A stretch of 64,000 bases of DNA from Morella rubra. Lineage: Eukaryota; Streptophyta; Magnoliopsida; Fagales; Myricaceae. Below the pieces are notes generated by a model. The model saw only the letters and a list, made by a program, of their open reading frames with translations, made no database searches and had not been told where the DNA came from. Positions within the stretch are counted from its first letter, which is position 1. Each line of letters opens with the position of its first letter. The translations under genes and the position numbers were made by a program. Shown piece after piece: positions 50,496 to 62,478 of the stretch. Location: assembly GCA_003952965.2 (NCBI GenBank), contig CM025854.1, positions 30,293,825 to 30,357,824 of the forward strand. The letters are read 5' to 3'.

Positions 50496-52893
50496 TCATA
50501 GGAGACCCTCACCTGCAAACGTCCATTTCATCACAGGATGCATATTATAACTTCTTACCTTTTGTTGTAGAGCTTTTAGCTTCCTTGCCCTAGCTTCTAC
50601 TTCTCTGGACATAGCTTCTACTTCTTTTGATATAGCTTCGAGTTCTTCGCTCATCCCACTTTCTTGTTTTCTTGCTTCAATAACGAAGTAAGAGTGGGTG
50701 ACTTTATTTAACCGATCCACAATAAACTCTACTTTGAAGCCTGCAGTCTGCATACCTTTTAGGTTGCACCACCATAATGTAAGGAGATCTTCAGAGATTT
50801 CGACAACTAATGTTTTGCACATCTTGTTCACAGTCCAGCACAAACACGAAAGTAAAATCGATTTCACCACCTTGTGCTTTAATTTTGACTCCCTACTAAC
50901 ATCCCCATATTTGGCAAAAATATCTGTAAGGATAGGAGCCAGCTCCGGTGGGAGCATATATCCTTCAACGTTGACACTCTCTTGTTCATATTCTTCAAAT
51001 TTCCACTGTTTTGTTGGGTCTGCAATACTCCATTCAAGCCTATTCATGAGCACTTTGAAGTCCTCCTCATTGCTCCCATCTTTTTGATCCTCAAATATTG
51101 ATGTCACGACAATCTTGCCAATGTTCCATCTCAGTGGCTGAAAACAGCAACTGGCTAACTCTTCTTTTTCATCTTCATTTAGAGAATTTATCATTTCCCT
51201 CACCGAAGGCCCTTTGTTTTCTCCCTTTTCTGCAATATTTTCGGCACTTTGTCGTATGTTTTCGATAGTCATTCGCGTACCCACAGTTCTCATATCTACA
51301 ACTCCGTGCTCTCCTTTCAATATGGATAAAACCTTGCAAGCAATAATGTGGATTAAGATAAATAAATTAACAATTTTATCTAAATCCACTGTTCAACTAA
51401 AAGCTGTATATATGTGTGTGCGCGCACACAACAAAGTTAAAACCTTTAGAATGAAATAAATATTATAAAAAAAATTAAGAAAAAGAAGAGTGAGAGTATT
51501 GGGCATACCTCTGACATCACACAATGCACGTGAGCAACAAATTTGCACTTTGAACAATAATAGACACAAAGGCGAGGATCTCTCAATTCCTCGCAAGTGT
51601 TGCAGTAATATTCGTCATTTGGATCATCATCTTCAACAATTGAATCCTCAAAAGTGAGACATTCTACATGACTTTCATGTTTGATGGTACACGGCAGTGG
51701 ACCGCACAAGAGATGGATCTTGAAATTGCACTCCACACATTGGAATCCATAACCTTGAGTAGATCTTAATTCTTCGAGATATGACAATGATTTGCAAATG
51801 CTATCAGAAGCGTCACAGATAATTATACTAGAGGGTAAGGACTCTACGAAACGAAGAAAGTGTGGGTGACTTTTGTACTTGATACGCTGTTTCAATGGGA
51901 AGCAGATTGTGCACATGTAGATATGGCATTGGTCGCAATGAAAATATTTCTCAGTACTCCAGCGAACCGTGTCACAGGAGTTGCATCTTGTTAAAGGAGG
52001 TCTATCAACCAATGTGAGACGGTGTCCAGGATGAAAAGGGTGGTGTTCTATTTCTTGTGGCAGTGGCTCCATGCGGTCAGCACAAGATTTATGCAAGTGA
52101 TATTCGCAAGGATAGCAGGAATAGAATGGACCTGATCCCCCTCCCTTTTCGTTGCATGCAATGCAACTATATTCCAAAAGGTTGCAATTTCCCAAATGCA
52201 GCGTATGCGGATGAGAGAAATGTAGTAGATAACGTCTATTCTCATCGTCATTTCCTGCAGAGCTAATACCGTAAGTAGCTGAAATATAGCAAGCGCTCAA
52301 TGAGGAGTTAATATATACCTTGAAGTTATAATTTGATAGGCATTAATAATATTCCAACCAAGAATATATATATATATAATTCATATTTATACACACAAAA
52401 TTCCATATTTATCAAACAACAATTCTATTGATTCAGAGTTATGTATATATATTAATGATGCTTCTAATTCCTCATACACAATTTTCATATTTACTATATT
52501 TTCTTTAATATATAATATGCAATATATGTATACGTACGTACCGCTTAGTAGCCTATGTAATTCCCGTAGCCTGTTGTACATCTCTGTAACTCTCAAGTAC
52601 CGCCTGTTTTCTGTCCATGGAAGTAGAAGCTGTCGTTAAACAAAACAATAATTGATGCTCGTATATATAAATTAACACTATTTTCTTTCTTTAATAATAT
52701 ATATGTAATATATATACCAGCCCGAGACGACGAAATCCCACGGCGCTCAACAAGTTGTCTTTTGAAAACGGAAATAGAAATAGTACTCGTTAAACCAAAT
52801 GGATGCATATTAGCCAAGGTACACCAGAATTCTCCATATTCATCCAATAACAATTTCTTTCCTTTCGGCTCAGAGTTAGGAAGGCTCAAGTTC
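50496..52893 (-). CDS. DC1-domain Cys/His-rich protein with C-terminal alpha-helical region (5' end unresolved)
   Basis: Four exons join in phase: 52893-52718, 52610-52542, 52278-51509 and 51332-50496; at least one further 5' exon is needed, so the start is unknown. The large exon carries several DC1/C1-like zinc-binding units typical of plant CHP-rich proteins: HPHTLHLGNC..YSCIACNEK..YSCYPCEYHLHKSC, then FHPGHRLTLVDRPP..CNSC..FHCDQCHIYMCTIC, KSHPHFLRF.., CVECNFKIHLLC and YYCNTCEE..YYCSKCKFVAHVHC. These units bind zinc and in other plants serve signalling or stress roles; no catalytic function is implied. The last exon is a C-terminal extension of about 278 residues ending in an Arg/Glu/Lys coiled-coil (EELEAISKEVEAMSREVEAR). 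The two short upstream exons show a local duplication, so their use is uncertain. Confidence 0.75.
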
Positions 52894-52935
52894 CTATGCA
52901 ATTTTCATATTTACTATATTTCTTTTACGGGATAA
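52387..52935. repeat. Local duplication within the 5' part of the DC1 gene
   Basis: Segments near 52390-52520 and 52815-52935 resemble each other: both contain AATTTTCATATTTACTATAT, preceded by a CCATATT(T/C)ATC(A/C)AA(C/T)AACAAT segment and a TCAGAGTTA. The spacing is about 425 bp. One copy covers a coding exon; the other has stops and lies in an intron. Confidence 0.6.
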
Positions 52936-55025
52936 ATATTATATTTATCACCTCTCAACTATTGGGAGTTTAACACACATAATACACCATAAATTACTAG
53001 TTTTGACACATTGTATATTCTAATTAACTACCAATGTTAGATAGACATTTTACACCCTCTGAGGTCAAATTAGATAGAAATTGATTTTTTTTAAAAAACT
53101 TACAACAACAATAATTCGTCCTATGACTGAATAAATTAACAAAAATGTCTCGAGCATATACGAATATATGCAAAGTGGGTCACAAAAATTATTGTTATCT
53201 CAATATCATTCGATAGAAAAATTTGAGGAAGAGTGAAAAGTGTAAATAAGATTAGCCGTTTAAGAGTGCAATATGTGCTAATTTAAGATGCAAAGTCTCA
53301 AAAATTTCTATATTAAAAAAAAAGAAAAAAGAAAAAAAAAGGAAAAAAGAAGTTAAGAAAATTTCAAACCCAAGATATGCAATAAGAGGAAGTGAACACT
53401 AGGCCGGAGTAAATTGGAAAAATATCAAACCAGAACTGGTAGACTAATTAAGCTAAAATAGACAAGTTGAGATGAATGAGTTTATAAACATGACTAGTAA
53501 ATTGAAAAAGTGTCATCGAATCACATACAAAATATAATAAAACATATAAATCAATAATCTGTAGCACCTGTAGTACTTAGAGTAAGAAAATGTCGTCGAA
53601 ATGATCTCAGCTTTATCCTTGTGTTCAAGCTAATTGCTTTTCCTAGCTCTAAACTTTGGGTTTTATAATTTCTCCACTGATATTACTTTGCTCTCAAGTA
53701 AAATGTTTTGCCCTCCTTAAAAGGAAAGGAGCATGTTCTTTCTTTAGATTTACAAAAATTATTCCTTATTGAGATTCCTATAGCTATATAAAGTCCTACT
53801 CTAAAAAAAGATGCTTCACCTTCTTTCAAACTACCAACCATGTGGGCTTGCCTCATCCATGAGTTTATCCTTTGATTATTATATGGGTATCCTTTTGCTT
53901 TAAGTAACATGTATTGCGTTTATGAGTAAAGTCAATGTTTGCTTTTTTGTGACTGATGGGGATAAATTTTTCGAAACCAGAAAGCTCATAGAAGCCTTAT
54001 AAGAGGAAGAGCCTGAGCCCGAGCCCACCCACAAGTATATGAGATTCTTCTCGAGAAGAGGGTCAGGCCTTGCCGCTAGACCGACAGCTCTCTTAAATGA
54101 AGATCGCGTCATATATAAAAAGTGAGGCCTAGGGGAGATTGATCATTCGATTTCCCTAACACCATGGATACTGGAGGGAATAAAATCTCGTCATTAAATG
54201 GATAAACAGAAGCCGCCTCACTATAGACCAATAAGAGATAAAAGGAAAAAAGTGAATCCTACATCATTAATAAAAATCAGAAGAAGCAAGGTAAAAAAAG
54301 GAACCAGTATCCGGAAAAAACGGAACATGGGCCAAGGCCCAAGAAATCCCGACCCGTAACAAAGAAATGATAAATAGAAAGGCAAAAAACAAAAAAGGGG
54401 AGGCAGTTCTTTCTCTCTAACTCTCTCACAAAAAACAAAAATTGAAAAAGAGAAAGAGATGATAATGACTGACTATGGCATCGGAGAAATCCCCCTACGA
54501 GGAGGACTCCGAGTTCGAGAGTGTTATTTTGCTTGTAGGAGGAAGGAAGAAGATTCTAGACATTTCAACCCGTCCCAAGTATTGGACTTTAAGTCTAGAT
54601 CCCTCAAACTTTTGGCCTAGTGGATTCTTGTGATAGGCCGGTTAAAAATGGCTTCATTAGTTACGACTGAGATTCTTCATTTCCCCTTTTCACTTAGACT
54701 TCTTGTCTTATACAAGAGAAATTAATTCTGGTCTTTTTTATTAGCAATATAGAGAGTGAGGATGGAGGAAAATGATCAAGATTTTTTTTCTAATTTATTG
54801 TCTAAATTAGATAGCGCAATTTAAATAGAGAGATAGATACATCATACATTTAATGTTGTAAAGTTCAAACTGTCCAGTGTTTAATATATACAACATTGGA
54901 TACGATAGGATTTAATCACTTTTCACTCTAAATATATATAAAAAATAATTTAAATGATCTATCCCTTTACTTTTTCATCAACTTTTTAACTTTTCAAAAT
55001 TTTAACAACGAAAGACCATAAATTA
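52894..55025. other. Region upstream of the DC1 gene: AT-rich DNA, organelle-like stretch and LTR-like stretch
   Basis: 52900-53600 is AT-rich without a recognisable exon. 53650-54120 differs in texture (balanced composition, GAGCCTGAGCCCGAGCCC, TCTCGAGAAGAGGGTCAGG), resembling plant mitochondrial intergenic DNA. 54300-54720 contains CTGACTATGGCATCGGAG and an adjoining purine-rich block, the kind of sequence found in LTRs of plant retrotransposons. None is confirmed. The missing first exon of the DC1 gene should lie somewhere here. Confidence 0.3.
54300..54720 (+). mobile_element. Possible LTR retrotransposon relic
   Basis: The motif GACTATGGCATCGGAGAAA, followed by GAGGAGGACTCCGAG, resembles the transcribed part of plant Gypsy-type LTRs (GACTTGAGCGTCGGAG-like). 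No pol or gag frame and no second LTR were seen. Confidence 0.3.
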
Positions 55026-55415
55026 ATGACGAATTGCCCTCGGGTAAAAGAGAAACCTATCACGTTGTGATCGAGGTATTTATTTATTTTGTTTTCCAAA
55101 AGCCGAGAATGGGGGGCAGAGGGGCTATATACAGGAGAAAAAAAATAAATAGAGAATACAGAATGCCAGAGAAAGGACTACAAAAGTTCCCTCACAGGAT
55201 ATTTACCCAAAAAAAAGTTTACCTTATAGTTGCGTCTACTTTTCCCTTTTCAGCCCAACACAATTACACGAGAGTCACCCATCGACGCAAGTGTCTTCCG
55301 CTGGCAGATGGAAACGTGGGCCTGCAGCTATGATTGGGCCCACCGATCTAGCTAGTGGTCTAGTGGGGTACAGTCTATATTCTTAGGCCCAACTACAGTA
55401 GAAATCAATATTTGA
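55026..55415 (+). repeat. Duplicated promoter-like block, copy 2 (upstream of the methyltransferase gene)
   Basis: This is the direct copy of 50096-50485. It carries TGGGCC elements at 55317-55322 and 55335-55340 and ends about 190 bp before the methyltransferase ATG, so this copy is well placed to be that gene's promoter. Confidence 0.85.
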
Positions 55416-55608
55416 TCCAATAAACTCAAGAACCCAAAAATTCGAACCCATTAGGCTGCAAATTGGGGAGCAACAACCTCCCTCAGCCATTGACAGGTTA
55501 TCTTCTCCGATATAATATGCATGCCTGTTACCTTTTTTTGGGGGCAAGTGTATATGCCTATTTCACACACACACACACCAAACTCCATTTGGGAAATCTT
55601 CATTACAC

Positions 55609-57810
55609 ATGCTCACCCTTCATCCAAACCTCAAGCCATGGCGCCCATATTCTGTGGCCAAAATCACAAACACTTTGAATGAAGACAAGCAAACTAAACA
55701 ATCTTCGGCAGGAAAAATCAAGCGCCTAGCTCTCACGCAGGAAGGTAGAACAAAACTCAACACGTATCCTGACAGAGACTTCTATGCTTATCCGCGCTTT
55801 GTGACCCACGTTGATGATGGCTTCATATCCACCTTGACCAATCTCTACAGAGAAAGGTTGAGACCTGGTTGGGAAATTCTTGATCTCATGAGCTCATGGG
55901 TTAGCCACCTACCTGAAGAAGTAAAATATAGAAGAGTGGTGGGACATGGCCTAAATGCACAAGAGCTTGCAAAGAACCCTCGGCTGGATTATTTCTTTGT
56001 GAAGGATCTCAATCGGGATCAACAGATTGAATTGGAGACCTGCAGCTTTGATGCAGTGTTATGCACAGTCAGTGTACAGTATCTTCAACAGCCGGAGAAG
56101 GTCAGATACATCAATTGCTCTCTGCACTACTGATCCTGCAATAGTTAGTGGGCTCGTACATTTACAAGACAAATTGGCGTGTCAAAACAAAAAAATTATA
56201 GCGTCTACCACTATCAATTTTGTTAAACAACCCTGATTCTAGACTCTTTTTTTTCTCTGTTTCCATGTCATTGCCTAGACCTTCTGAGGCTAGCATTGGC
56301 TGCACAAATCACCATTCTCATTCACTATGTTCATTCTCTTTGGATGCGAACTCGAAGAACATAGTGTGCTTCCTTTTGTCAAGTTGCTCAAATTGTACAC
56401 CCTAACTGTGTATCTGTGTAGACTTCTAATCTCCTGCCCAAATTGAAAAGCCATTCTCCATCTTTGGACCTTCAGCCACCTTCATTTTCCCTCACCTTGA
56501 ATAGAATACGCATCTCTTATCTCTTTCTCACCCATCCCACCGCCAAAGAACTAGTCTTCTAATAACTACGGAATCAGAAATATGCCGGTTGTTGGTTGTG
56601 GTACACTCTCAAGTCTCAACCAGGGGAAGCAGGGTCATACTGTGGCAGAAGTTGAGTCCATAGCGTCCTGCATACATGTTTGTCTCATTTGGAGCCTCCT
56701 CTAAGGACTTCATTCATCTCCCTTATTCTTTGAGCTTTGCTGCTGAAGACTATGAAACAAAAAATCTTACAGAAAGCTGGATGCCATTTCATTTCATCGA
56801 TACTAGGAGATATTGCTTCGGGAAAAAGAACAGGAAAAATATCGCGGAGATATTCTGCAATCAACTCTTACTATTGGGTAGACTTGAGGAATGAGTTATG
56901 TTGAATTGTCTTATCATGCACATGCATCTCATTCAATCCAAGTTTTGTAAATACCTCAACCTCGTGAAAATTGGAAAAATCTTCATGTCTGTACGAGAAA
57001 CGTGATATCATGGAATAATGGGAGCAAATCCCCTGTAGGCCTCATCAAGTGGTGTCATCCTTCTCCTGGTTTGATTTAAACCATTATAGCTTGCACATAA
57101 ACTTCAAAAGTTTTCAGCCACAGGATCGGTGCTACTGCTTGCTCATGGATCACTTGAGCCATTCACTACGAGGTCATTCCTCAGGCCAAAAAATTTCATC
57201 TGTGGTCTGTCAAGTTGCTTAATCTCTACATGTCCTCACCAGTCACCAGCTTAGGCCTTGGCCCGCACCCTCCCCCTCCAACATGTCCCCTAAAGGAAAC
57301 TCTCTCCATCTTTAAAAGCATTGCCTTCATCATCTTCTTTCCCATTGCTTGCGTATTTCCCACCATCCCATCCCATCCCTGACCATAACACCTCTTCTTT
57401 TCTATCCTTTCTCAGTGATCTCTTCGGTTTAAATGGGTTATTAACGTTAGAGATGAAACAAATTGACAAACATCATTATTGCATTGCAGGTGTTTGCAGA
57501 AGTGTTTCGGGTTCTAAGGCCGGGGGGGTTGTTCATTGTGAGTTTCAGCAACCGATTGTTCTACGAGAAAGCCGTAAGCGTATGGAGAGATGGGACTGCA
57601 TATAGTAGGGTGCAACTAGTAGTACAGTACTTTCAATGTGTGGAAGGATTTACACAGGCAGAAATCATTCGAAAGTTACCAGCTGCTACTGGTTCTCCAG
57701 AGGACAAATCACCATTCAGTTGGATGACGAAGTTACTGGGATTTTTCTCAGGATCAGACCCTTTCTATGCAGTTATAGCTTACAAGAACTTCAAACCTAT
57801 ATATGAATGA
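55609..57810 (+). CDS. Methyltransferase-like protein, type 11 fold with atypical SAM motif
   Basis: Two exons, 55609-56100 and 57490-57810, join in phase to 270 residues. The domain has type-11 features: SFDAVLCTVSVQYL at 146-159 and RVLRPGGLFIVSFSNRLF after the junction. The segment that should be glycine-rich motif I reads ILDLMSSWVSHLPE (about 90-103), without GxGxG. As I recall, this DLMSSWVSHLP form is conserved in plant and cyanobacterial relatives, so it is a family trait and not damage. Residues 1-40 are basic and Ser/Thr-rich, compatible with plastid targeting. The substrate is unknown. The intron is about 1.4 kb and holds short open frames without recognisable content. Site-II elements lie upstream in the duplicated block. 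Confidence 0.85.
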
Positions 57811-59132
57811 ATAAGATTTAGCCTCTCTGTGGATATACGAACTGTAACTTTGTATCTCCATACCCACGACTTTGATAAGAACATAAGCAGTAGCCTTTTT
57901 TTGGTGCCTACCTGAACATAGAAATCTCTTTTATTCTAGCACCAGTCTTTCCATTACGTACAAACACCAAAATTGGGTTAATTTTCAACTTGTGAGTTGG
58001 TTATTTGATTTGATATATCTGAGGGTCCTGAAATGCTCCCTAATCTTTTTTCCTCCCTACTTTATTGAGTTAGGGTGTTAGTATCTGTACTTTTTGACTA
58101 AAAAGTATAACATTAGAGATGATGAATTAGCTGATTTATGATGACCACTTCGAACAGCCCCTCGATTACTTTACCGATGATCAATTTATACACACAATCA
58201 CAATTTTTTTTGTTCGGAGGGAACCAAATCTCTTATACTTAAGTTCGTTTCTTTTGTATATCTTGATGTCTTTTCTATTTTGTATCAAAATTGCATTCCT
58301 ACTTTTTAATTCTCCTTTATTTTATTTATCCATTGAACAACCTTTTTCCCACGTCATGATTATCTTGTTAATTGTCACTTTTGTGGACTGGTAACTAACT
58401 AATATGCGCTTAGTGGTTAGAGTGATTTATTAACATGGGTGGTCCTCCTTTCGTGTTCGGTTTGGTAGGCTTCATTCGCTCGCTTATCGAATTGGAATGT
58501 TGGGCCCATTGAATTTTAACAATATAGGCTTATTCGAATTGGACGGGTCTAAAATTACTATCATCCAGGAATTTATTACTATTTAGGTTTTGAAGTTTTA
58601 TACGGATTTTTCTTTTTTAAAAATTTTCAGTAAGAAAAATCAAGTTTTAACAAATCAAGAGAATCTATTTTAGAAATACACGTTTTGTTGCTAAAAAGAT
58701 CATCAAAATTTGTAATTATACACCCCAAAACAGAGATTTATTGTGGTCCTCTCGCATTTGCTTCTTGTACTCTTCGCGAAGCTTATTGTGGTCCTCTCGC
58801 ATTTAGGGAACCGGTCGATTATATACCAGTTACTATATATTTTTCTGGAAGCTTGAATATGATAGAAAATAAAGATGTACGGACGAATCAGAGAGAACGA
58901 GGAGTACAAACTCATTGCCCAAAATTTTATATGTGCAAAAAAATCTAAACCCCGAGTCCGAAATTTTGATGAAATTATCTTCATCTGCAAATACCCAAAC
59001 CAAATTTTGGACCATCCTAAACTACTGAACTTCATGTGAGAGTGTCAACCGAACAACCCCTCCCCTCTCCTTTCTTATAACCCTTTATCTTCACTCTCTC
59101 TTGCGGCCACCCCTCTCTTTAAGCCATTATCA
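57811..59132. other. Intergenic region; promoter of CP31 with a 45-bp tandem repeat
   Basis: No gene was seen. A 22-bp sequence (TTATTGTGGTCCTCTCGCAT plus TT) is repeated exactly at 58738-58759 and 58783-58804. A TATAA lies near 59076, about 55 bp before the CP31 start codon. Confidence 0.55.
58738..58804 (+). repeat. Exact 22-bp direct repeat, period 45 bp
   Basis: Two perfect copies lie about 330-400 bp upstream of the CP31 ATG. Confidence 0.9.
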
Positions 59133-61214
59133 ATGGCCGAAAGTTGTTTAATTTCTACACCAACACTCTCCACCGCCAAAAACCAATGCCCATATCTCTC
59201 ACTTCCCTCGAAACCCATCAAGCTTTCACACCTCTCATTCTCATTGTCTCCATCTTCCCACTCATGGGTCTCCCTCAAGCACAAGGCTTCAACTTTCCGC
59301 GTAGTTCCACTGGTTGCTCAGACCTCAGACTGGGCTCAGCGAGAGGAAGAAGAAGAGGACCAGAACCAAGTTGAAGAGGAAGGAGAAGAGGGTTCAAGTT
59401 TGGAGAGCCAAGGGTTGGAAGAGACTCTGGCTGCTACTGCTTCTGATGGTTGGGGAGGTGAGGCTGAGGGTGGAGAAGAGAGTTCTGGAGGAGTTTTGGG
59501 TGAGAGCGAAGAGTTTTATCCTGAGCCACCTGAAGAGGCCAAGCTTTTTGTGGGTAATTTGCCTTTTGATATTGATAGTGAGAAACTAGCTGAGGTCTTT
59601 AATCAAGCTGGGATTGTTGAGATTGCTGAGGTAAAGTTTGCATTTTGGTCAGTGTTCTTTCTGTGTGAGAGCAAAATTGGAAGATGGAAAATCGTTTGAC
59701 ATAGAATCATGTTATTTTGCTGATTTTGTTATAGGTAATTTACAATCGGGAAACAGATCGGAGTAGAGGGTTTGGGTTTGTAACTATGGGTACTGTAGAA
59801 GAAGCTGAGAAGGCTGTGGAAATGTTCCACCGTTATGTGAGTTGCTCTTCTCCTAATGTTGAGAAAACATAATTCACTAAGCTTATTGTCCCTTACCTAG
59901 TATGCCACATTCACCTGTTTTCCTTCTATATTCTCGATGGATCTATTTCCATGCACATGTTATTGAGGACAATGTGTTTACTGCATCCTAGACGGTCTAA
60001 CTGCAATTGAGTGACAAGCTGGAGACCATGCTTAGTGTAAAACTGTGCTTTTTACTCGTTTCAATCACATGGTCTAAGTTGGTGTATTACTAACTGCTGG
60101 GGTGCATTGCGGGTTATATTGCTCATGTTCTTGCTAACTGGGCCACTTCCACTTCACTGGAAGGAAGCACTCCCGTCAATAGAATCCCCTCCCAGGAACA
60201 ACACCCCCCCCCCCCCAAAAAAAAAAAAAAATCTCTTGTTGTAATCTGTTATGCTTGCCGAAAAAAAATTTACTGGGACGCATCTCATGAAGTCTTTTTG
60301 GCGTGAGCCACATATGAACCAAGATTAGCTTTCTCAACATTGGTAGTTTGTGTTCTGAAACAGAAAGTTCTAGTTCAATGGATCATTGTTTCATGTGTCG
60401 CCTGTAGATCTGGAATCGCTTTCATTATTAAGCAATGTTGGATCTCTAATGGTTGTAGTTGTGATATTAATGTACCTGAGTCCTGTCTATGCTCCTAACA
60501 GGATTTAAATGGAAGGCTTTTAACAGTAAACAAGGCTGCTCCTAGAGGGTCACGGCCAGAACGACCTATAGAAAATGAGCCCTCTTTCAGAATCTATGTT
60601 GGTAACCTGCCATGGCAAGTGGATGATGCTCGTCTTGAGCAGGTTTTTAGTGAGCATGGGAAGGTGGTTAATGCCAGGGTAGTTCGCGACCAAGAAACAG
60701 GCCGTTCACGTGGGTTTGGCTTTGTTTCAATGTCTAGTGAGACAGACGTGAATGACGCAATTGCTGCTCTTGATGGACAGGTTACTTCTATACCCTATTT
60801 CGATAGGAAGTTTTCTAATTGCTGTTAATGCAAGAGAAAATGTGAACCACGTAGATTTGAGGTCAATAGTAATATGCTTGGTTTGATCCATCTAATGCAG
60901 TGTCATTTGCATTCGTATGAACCATCCAAGCATCTTTTGGTTGACATGGATATCTGTGGTTACCTTGGATAGAATTTTATTTCAGACATTAGATTTTGGT
61001 ACTGTTAATGGTGGCAGGGACAGTGATCCCTCATTGGAAGGAGATAGTATCTATACCATCTCTGTTGTGGCAAAATTCAGGTTTTGCTTTAAGTTTCTCC
61101 AGTTAACGAATAACCTGGTTTTGACTTCCATTGGTGGTGCAGAATTTGGATGGCAGAGCAATCAGGGTAAATGTTGCCGAACAACGACCAAGGCGTGGAT
61201 CATTTTCTACGTAG
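59133..61214 (+). CDS. CP31: Chloroplast RNA-binding protein, CP31 type (two RRMs)
   Basis: Four exons, 59133-59630, 59735-59836, 60502-60780 and 61143-61214, join in phase to 316 residues. cpRNPs bind and stabilise chloroplast mRNAs and support RNA editing. A Ser/Thr-rich transit peptide (about 1-60) is followed by a Glu-rich acidic domain (about 68-130), which distinguishes CP31 from CP29 and CP28. RRM1 has RNP2 LFVGNL and RNP1 [11 protein letters not shown]2 has RNP2 IYVGNL at 231-236 and RNP1 RGFGFVSM at 270-277. The C-terminus [11 protein letters not shown] closes a family-typical tail. Intron 2 (59837-60501) contains a C-run followed by an A-run near 60205-60231. The gene is complete; the closest Arabidopsis types are CP31A/CP31B. 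Confidence 0.95.
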
Positions 61215-62478
61215 AAGGATTTTTATTCAAGACTTCTCATTTACTCTACAAGCTTGGTATTACTTTGGGAGATGGATTTTCATTCTTTTTACTTTTGTCC
61301 TTTCTGAGGATAGCAAGAGGAAAGTTGTACGTTAGGAATTTGAAATTTCCCTAGTATTGTTTCTTATCCTTTTGTCTCTTCGGTTTGTCGGTCAATTATC
61401 AGCCTTCCTCTATTGCTATTACATCTTACCAGTCGAAGTGTGATCACCATATCCTCATTTAGGGCGTTTTGAGCTTGAGAAAATCATTGTACGGCAAATC
61501 TCATGGAAACATGCTAATGCTGACTTCTCAGGTGTTGAATTGTGCTTTCAAGGTTTTCAAATGACTGGAACTTAACCAATGAATTAGCTCGCTTGCAGAA
61601 ACTTTATATGGGAGAGTAATTGCTTTGTTCTTTTATTGGTAGTTTGAGATTGTTTTAGTAGTTTGAGAGTTCAAAGGGATTTTTCTTCTTTTTTTTTTTT
61701 ACCCCGCGTAATGGTAATTCCTCCAAATGTTAAGACTCCATTGCTCATAGGGCATCGAAAGCTGTCCAAATTGTCCGAAAGGTAAATTGTTGAGTGAACC
61801 TCATCTCAGCCGTTTGGTAATCTTTCACACTTGCTGGACAAAGATATAGAACAGAGCATGCACTTGCTGGGCATAGATATAGGACAGATCAAGCACTCTT
61901 GAACATTGATGTCAAGTGTCAAATTGAAATTTTGGGATGCACTACAAGAGTCTTCGATTCAAAAGTTCTACAAACTTTTACGTACATGAGCCACAAGACT
62001 CGAGCTGTGCGGCAAACAAAAGTTCAAACTATACTGTCCTAAGCCCTAATACATCAATATATCATCAGACATTCACTTAAGCTTGAGGGGGTTCCCGAAA
62101 ATCTCCCGAAGGAATGCGCTCACCCACTGTTAGTGCTCACGAATAGTGGGCTCCCGTGATGCAACTTCGTGAAGACAAAAACCTAGGGTCAGTTTACAGA
62201 CTTACTAGTGAATTTCACTAAAACTCTCTCAAAAAGAGTCTGATGTGCTATGACTGATACAGCATTCACAGCTTCTTCGCGGCGTGAAGAGAATCTGTTG
62301 TGTGTTCACTATGATTTTACAAGACAGATTGTGGTGCTGAGTATACTTATGTCAGGGTCATTTCATTCTACAACATACAACATTGCTTCGTTGAGATTCA
62401 GCTACAATGTGGTATGGTGAATTATGACTAAATTCACATCAGGCTTCAGAGATTAGGTTATCAGTTAGAGAGATTAAG
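61215..62478. other. Convergent spacer between CP31 and the GTE-like gene
   Basis: No coding frame, RNA gene or clear repeat was seen. Confidence 0.45.

Noticed and set aside
52279..52300. Non-ATG start (TTG) for the main DC1 exon
   Set aside because: The bases before 52278 end in TTTCAG, a splice acceptor, and two upstream exons join in phase, so this is an internal exon.
55440..55460. TTCGAACCC resembling a tRNA T-arm
   Set aside because: No matching acceptor stem, D-arm or anticodon arm surrounds it.
56676..56894. 72-codon frame in the methyltransferase intron
   Set aside because: It has no recognisable domain; the in-phase junction between the two exons skips it and restores the conserved LRPGG block.
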